Shown: positions 59,795-64,000 of the stretch, piece by piece
Numbering within the stretch: position 1 is the stretch's first letter
Layout: the number at the start of each line of letters is the position of its first letter
From: Shewanella carassii
GTDB lineage: Bacteria > Pseudomonadota > Gammaproteobacteria > Enterobacterales > Shewanellaceae
Assembly: GCF_002777975.1 (NCBI RefSeq)
Contig: NZ_NGVS01000034.1
Span: 1-64,000 of the forward strand
Reading direction: 5' to 3'
Length of the DNA: 64,000 nt
The notes under the pieces: model-generated
What the model saw: only the letters and a program-made list of their open reading frames with translations
The model's database searches: none
What the model was told of the DNA's origin: nothing
Program-made: the position numbers and the translations under genes

Positions 59795-60946
59795 ATGAAA
59801 AAACTGCCGGAACTCACAGAAAGCTTCAGTGCGCTTATCGCCTCGCCCTCCATCAGTGCCCTGGAGCCCGAGCAAGATCAATCCAATGCTGCCGTTATCG
59901 ACTTGCTGGCCAACTGGTTTGCCGATTTGGGGTTGGAGTGCCGCCGCCAGCCGGTGCCCGGCAGTCGCAACAAACATAACCTGCTGGCCAGCCTGGGGAC
60001 TGGCCAAGGGGGTCTGCTGCTGGCCGGGCACACAGACACAGTGCCGTTCGATGAAGGCCATTGGCAGCATGATCCCTTTCGGCTAACCGAAAAAGATAAT
60101 CTTTGGTATGGCTTGGGAACTTGTGACATGAAGGGTTTCTTTGCCTTGATATTGGAGGCCTTGAAACAACTGCCGCTGACACAAATGAAGCGACCTCTTT
60201 ATATTCTCGCCAGTGCCGATGAAGAAACCACAATGAATGGGGCCAAGGCCTTTGCCGCCAACGCTGCAATCAAGCCTGAATTTGCCATCATAGGCGAACC
60301 CACCAGCCTGCGGCCGGTTTATATGCATAAGGGGCACATGGCTCAAGGCATTAGGGTAACGGGCCGCAGCGGTCACTCATCGGATCCGGCCAAGGGACTC
60401 AATGCCATAGAAGTGATGCATCTGATCATAGGCCGACTACTTAAACTCAAGCAGCATTTGAGTGAACACTATCGCGAAGACGCCTTCAGTGTGCCTTACC
60501 CAACCATGAACTTTGGCCATGTCCACGGCGGCGATGCCGCCAACCGTATCTGTGGTTGCTGTGATCTGCATCTGGATATTCGCCCGCTTCCCGGTTTGGC
60601 TTTGACCGATCTGCAACTCATGCTGCAGCAGTATTTACAGCCGGTCTGCGAACAATTCCCGGGGGCGGTTTCCATCAGCGAACTCTATCCCGGCTCAGAG
60701 CCCTTTGCCGATGATAGAGACTCTCCCTGGAGCCAACTGGTCGCCAGCCTGGCGGGACAGGCACCGCAAGTGGTGAACTATGCCACCGAGGCGCCTTATA
60801 TTCGGCAACTGGGGTGCCACACTCTGGTATTGGGACCCGGCAGCATAGAGCAGGCTCATCAGCCCGATGAATATTTGGATACGGCGCAAATCAAACCTAC
60901 GATAAACTTGCTGAAACAGCTTATTTATCATGCCTGTATAAAATAA
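59795..60946 (+). CDS. argE: Acetylornithine deacetylase
   Basis: The start at 59795 (MKKLPELTESFSALIASPSI) follows AGGA; an ATG six codons upstream would lie against the ARG box. The 383-residue M20-family enzyme has GHTDTVPFDEGHW (metal His/Asp), GLGTCDMKGFFALIL, ASADEETTMNGAKAF (catalytic Glu) and LGPGSIEQAHQPDEYL. It releases ornithine from N-acetylornithine. Presence of argE implies the linear acetyl pathway rather than argJ recycling. It is divergent from argCBFGH. Confidence 0.97.
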   Translation: MKKLPELTESFSALIASPSISALEPEQDQSNAAVIDLLANWFADLGLECRRQPVPGSRNKHNLLASLGTGQGGLLLAGHTDTVPFDEGHWQHDPFRLTEKDNLWYGLGTCDMKGFFALILEALKQLPLTQMKRPLYILASADEETTMNGAKAFAANAAIKPEFAIIGEPTSLRPVYMHKGHMAQGIRVTGRSGHSSDPAKGLNAIEVMHLIIGRLLKLKQHLSEHYREDAFSVPYPTMNFGHVHGGDAANRICGCCDLHLDIRPLPGLALTDLQLMLQQYLQPVCEQFPGAVSISELYPGSEPFADDRDSPWSQLVASLAGQAPQVVNYATEAPYIRQLGCHTLVLGPGSIEQAHQPDEYLDTAQIKPTINLLKQLIYHACIK

Positions 60947-61090
60947 TGATCCAGCCCACAGCCGCTGGAAACAACGCGAGGCAAATACCTCAGCGTATTG
61001 ACCACAGGGCACAGTGCTGGTTATTGTGCTCTACTCAAGTCCGCCCGAAACGACGACTCTTTCTCACTATTCTTTGGAGCAATCAACACG

Positions 61091-63727
61091 ATGGCAGATA
61101 TGTATGCATCCTTAAGATCCAACGTCAGTATGCTTGGGCAGATCCTCGGCGACACCATGCGATCCGATCTGGGGGAGCCATTTCTCGATAAGGTGGAGCA
61201 GATCCGCCAACTGGCCAAGAGTTCCCGTCAGGGTGACGAAAGCGCCCGTCAGCAGATGTTGGAACTGCTGACAGCCTTGCCCGATGACGAACTGGTGCCG
61301 GTCACCAAAGCCTTTAACCAATTTCTCAACCTGGCAAATATCGCCGAGCAGTTTCATACCATCAGCCGCAACTGTGATGAGCTGGTGTGTGTACCGGATC
61401 CCGTGGAGCAACTGCTCGGACGCATGCTCAACGGCCCGATAGATCAGAAGCAGATGCTGTCCTGTCTCAGGGAGATGAACATAGATCTGGTACTGACGGC
61501 ACACCCGACCGAGATATCCCGCCGCACTCTGATCCAGAAGTACTCATCTGTGGTCGATTGTCTGACGGCTCTGGAAAACGATCAGCTCAGCGAGCGCGAG
61601 TTTAAACAGATCAATCTGCGACTGCGGCAGCTAATTGCCCAGATTTGGCATACCAATGAGATCCGCCGCGAACGCCCGACGCCGGTGGATGAAGCCCGCT
61701 GGGGTTTGGCGACTATCGAAACCTCACTGTGGCAGGCGATTCCCGACTTTTTACGCCAGCTCAACGACCAGGTAGAAGAGCGCACCGGCAGCCAACTACC
61801 GATTGATATCGCTCCGGTGCGATTTTCCAGCTGGATGGGGGGCGACCGTGACGGCAACCCCTTTGTTACCGCCAAGGTCACTCAGGAAGTATTGGATCGT
61901 AACCGCCATGCCGCCGCCAGACTCTATCTCAAAGATATCGTCTCTCTGGTTGGCGAATTGTCCATGGAAGAAGCCAACGAGGAGCTGAGCCAGTATACCA
62001 ACGGCAGCTGTGAACCTTATCGTGACGTGCTTAGAGATCTGCGCCAAAAGCTGCGCAACACCATAGACTATCTCAATGCCCGCCTCGAAGGTCATCAGCC
62101 CGAGGTCGACAGCCATAGCATCATCTGGCACCAGGACGACCTGAAAAAGCCGCTGCTGATGCTGTATCAAAGCCTGTGCGATTGCGGCATGAGCCTGATA
62201 GCCAATGGCCTGCTGCTGGATATGTTGCGCCGCTTGGCATGCTTCGGCATTCATATGCTGAGGTTGGATATCCGCCAGGATGCAGAGCGCCACGCCAATG
62301 CCATTGCCGAACTTACCCGCTATCTGGGCATGGGTGACTTCAACCATTGGGATGAGACAGAAAAGCAGGCATTCCTGCTCAGGGAACTGGCTAATCGCAG
62401 ACCCTTGATCCCGGTAAACTGGCAGCCATCAGACGAGGTGGCCGAGGTACTGGCAACCTGCCGCTTGATAGCCACTCAGCCTCAACAAGCGCTGGGCTCT
62501 TATGTGATATCCATGGCCAGCCAACCATCCGACGTGTTGGCGGTACTTTTGCTGCTCAAGGAAACCGGCTGCCGCTATCCCATGCGGGTAGTGCCGCTGT
62601 TTGAGACCCTGGATGACCTCAACAATGCCGCCGATTGCATCTCTGCCCTGCTCGATATCGATTGGTATCTGGGTTACACCAAAGGCATGCAGGAAGTGAT
62701 GATTGGCTATTCGGATTCGGCCAAGGATGCCGGAGTCATGGCTGCGGCCTGGGCACAATACCGGGCGCAGGAACAACTGGTTGCTGTGTGTAAGAAGGCC
62801 GGCGTCAAACTGACTCTGTTCCACGGCCGTGGCGGTACTATCGGTCGTGGCGGCGGCCCTGCTCACCAGGCGATTCTGTCGCAACCTCCAGGCTCAGTTG
62901 ACGGACGGATCCGGGTGACAGAGCAGGGAGAGATGATCCGCTTCAAATTCGGCCTCCCCAAGTTGGCAGTGCAGTCACTGGCGCTTTACACCTCGGCGGT
63001 GATGGAGGCCACTTTGCTTCCGCCTCCCGAGCCCAAACAGGAGTGGCGGCAATGCATGCAGCGACTGGCCGATGAATCTGTACTGGCCTACCGCAGCATA
63101 GTCAGGGAAGAAGCTGACTTTGTTGCCTATTTCAGAGCCGCAACGCCTGAAGTAGAGCTGGGTAAACTGCCACTCGGCAGCCGACCGGCCAAACGCCGGG
63201 TGGATGGCGGTATCGAAAGCCTGCGCGCCATTCCCTGGATATTCGCCTGGTCACAGAACCGTTTGATGCTGCCGGCCTGGCTCGGTGCCGGTGAGGCGCT
63301 CGAAGCCGCGGCCAAGCGAGGAGAGCTTTCTCTGCTACAGGAGATGGAACGCCAGTGGCCCTTCTTCAACACCCGTATCTCCATGCTGGAAATGGTGTAT
63401 GCCAAGGCAGAACCCAACCTCGCCCGCTATTACGACACCTGCCTGGTGCCTGAAGAACTGCGTCACTTGGGTGAGGCTCTTAGGGAGAGGTTGCAACAGG
63501 GGATCCAGGCAGTACTCGAACTGACCCGCTCTGACAGCCTGATGTCGCATACTCCTTGGAACCGGGAGTCGGTGCGGCTTCGCAACCCCTATATCGACCC
63601 GCTCAACTTCCTGCAGGCCGAGCTGTTGGCCCGAAGTCGCAAGGAACAGGAAACTTCGGAACAATTGCAACTGGCGCTGATGCTGACCATAGCAGGTGTC
63701 GCGGCGGGCATGAGGAATACAGGATGA
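61091..63727 (+). CDS. ppc: Phosphoenolpyruvate carboxylase
   Basis: The start at 61091 (MADMYASLRSNVSMLGQI) is chosen from GGAG 11 bases upstream and agreement with E. coli Ppc (YSALRSNVSMLG); earlier in-frame codons have no support. The 878-residue enzyme has VLTAHPTEISRRT (catalytic His), FSSWMGGDRDGNPFV, GYSDSAKDAGVMAA and FHGRGGTIGRGGGPAH, and ends IAGVAAGMRNTG. It makes oxaloacetate from PEP and bicarbonate. Its stop overlaps the next start (ATGA). Confidence 0.97.
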   Translation: MADMYASLRSNVSMLGQILGDTMRSDLGEPFLDKVEQIRQLAKSSRQGDESARQQMLELLTALPDDELVPVTKAFNQFLNLANIAEQFHTISRNCDELVCVPDPVEQLLGRMLNGPIDQKQMLSCLREMNIDLVLTAHPTEISRRTLIQKYSSVVDCLTALENDQLSEREFKQINLRLRQLIAQIWHTNEIRRERPTPVDEARWGLATIETSLWQAIPDFLRQLNDQVEERTGSQLPIDIAPVRFSSWMGGDRDGNPFVTAKVTQEVLDRNRHAAARLYLKDIVSLVGELSMEEANEELSQYTNGSCEPYRDVLRDLRQKLRNTIDYLNARLEGHQPEVDSHSIIWHQDDLKKPLLMLYQSLCDCGMSLIANGLLLDMLRRLACFGIHMLRLDIRQDAERHANAIAELTRYLGMGDFNHWDETEKQAFLLRELANRRPLIPVNWQPSDEVAEVLATCRLIATQPQQALGSYVISMASQPSDVLAVLLLLKETGCRYPMRVVPLFETLDDLNNAADCISALLDIDWYLGYTKGMQEVMIGYSDSAKDAGVMAAAWAQYRAQEQLVAVCKKAGVKLTLFHGRGGTIGRGGGPAHQAILSQPPGSVDGRIRVTEQGEMIRFKFGLPKLAVQSLALYTSAVMEATLLPPPEPKQEWRQCMQRLADESVLAYRSIVREEADFVAYFRAATPEVELGKLPLGSRPAKRRVDGGIESLRAIPWIFAWSQNRLMLPAWLGAGEALEAAAKRGELSLLQEMERQWPFFNTRISMLEMVYAKAEPNLARYYDTCLVPEELRHLGEALRERLQQGIQAVLELTRSDSLMSHTPWNRESVRLRNPYIDPLNFLQAELLARSRKEQETSEQLQLALMLTIAGVAAGMRNTG

Positions 63728-64000
63728 GGCTGCCACTGCTGCTGTCTCTGTGGTTGATGCTGATGTTGGGCGGCTGTGTCAGCCAATACAGCATCAGCGA
63801 AGGACAACTGGAATCCTATCTGAATAAAGAGCTGCAACTGGATATGCAAGACACCCAGGGGCCACTGGCAACAGAGATCCAGTTGAATCGGGTAACTGTC
63901 AAATTGGGGCACAAGCCGGATACCATGGCGGTGAAAGCCACCTCTGAGCTGATACTCAGAACGCCGCTGTTTCCCCTACGTGCCAACCTGACGACAGAGT
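63724..64000 (+). CDS. DUF1439-type lipoprotein, YceB-like (cut by window end)
   Basis: The frame starts at the ATG overlapping the ppc stop and is open to the window end (92 codons). It begins MRLPLLLSLWLMLMLGGCVS with lipobox LGGC (Cys18), then YSISEGQLESYLNKELQL and ATEIQLNRVTVKLG, the N-terminal pattern of DUF1439/YceB lipoproteins. The function is unknown. Overlap with ppc suggests cotranscription. Confidence 0.8.
   Translation, partial: MRLPLLLSLWLMLMLGGCVSQYSISEGQLESYLNKELQLDMQDTQGPLATEIQLNRVTVKLGHKPDTMAVKATSELILRTPLFPLRANLTTE

Overview
The window reads as a chromosomal stretch of a marine gammaproteobacterium, most likely Shewanella. The basis is gene order and protein resemblance, not a database search: aroK-aroB-damX-dam...rpe-gph-trpS beside pilMNOPQ/mrcA, argCBFGH divergent from argE and followed by ppc, rsmI next to rnpB with lpoA-yraN-diaA-dolP divergent, and an inducible speF-potE pair. 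Base composition is moderate GC with AT-rich intergenic patches at about 6.0-6.4 kb and 17.2-17.9 kb. No tRNA, rRNA operon, intact insertion sequence, prophage or CRISPR array was seen.

Layout. 0-6 kb holds small conserved genes: a membrane-anchored protein with a Pro-Glu hexanucleotide repeat (cut by the window edge), a DsrE-family protein, a YgbA-like cysteine-rich protein with a candidate NsrR operator, a 7TM protein resembling the sensor half of an AraC regulator but without the DNA-binding half, an S9 peptidase, a SYLF protein and an unknown secreted protein. 6.3-16.6 kb is an accessory respiratory locus: LysR regulator, 55-residue membrane protein, DsbB-like membrane domain fused to a large periplasmic domain, Tat-exported molybdopterin oxidoreductase (probable Cys rather than Ser molybdenum ligand), four-cluster ferredoxin subunit, TorD-type chaperone, cytochrome b anchor, porin and a chemoreceptor. 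Together they look like a self-contained system for sensing, admitting and respiring an unidentified, perhaps sulfur-containing, electron acceptor. 17.5-22.7 kb is the ornithine decarboxylation system, speF-potE-porin, headed by an unannotated 39-codon leader peptide that matches the ornithine-sensing arrest peptide SpeFL.

22.9-32.2 kb holds a helicase with a C-terminal nuclease-like domain, ygiQ, a MAPEG protein, a ThrE-like exporter, a one-POTRA Omp85-like protein and a truncated solute-binding-protein gene. 32.3-37.0 kb is rnpB-rsmI divergent from lpoA-yraN-diaA-dolP. 37-46 kb carries an EamA exporter divergent from a GcvA-type LysR regulator, then trpS-gph-rpe, two small genes on the opposite strand, and dam-damX-aroB-aroK. 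46.4-54.0 kb is the type IV pilus assembly operon pilMNOPQ divergent from mrcA. 54.1-64 kb is arginine biosynthesis (argCBFGH, divergent argE with candidate ARG boxes), ppc and the start of a DUF1439-type lipoprotein gene.

The most interesting items are the SpeFL-like leader peptide, the DsbB-like/periplasmic fusion inside an uncharacterised molybdoenzyme operon, the regulator-like 7TM protein without a DNA-binding domain, the helicase-nuclease protein, and a perfect 9-bp inverted repeat over the promoter of an unknown gene at 41.5 kb. Functional statements rest on motifs and remembered family sequences; no searches or structure predictions were run.
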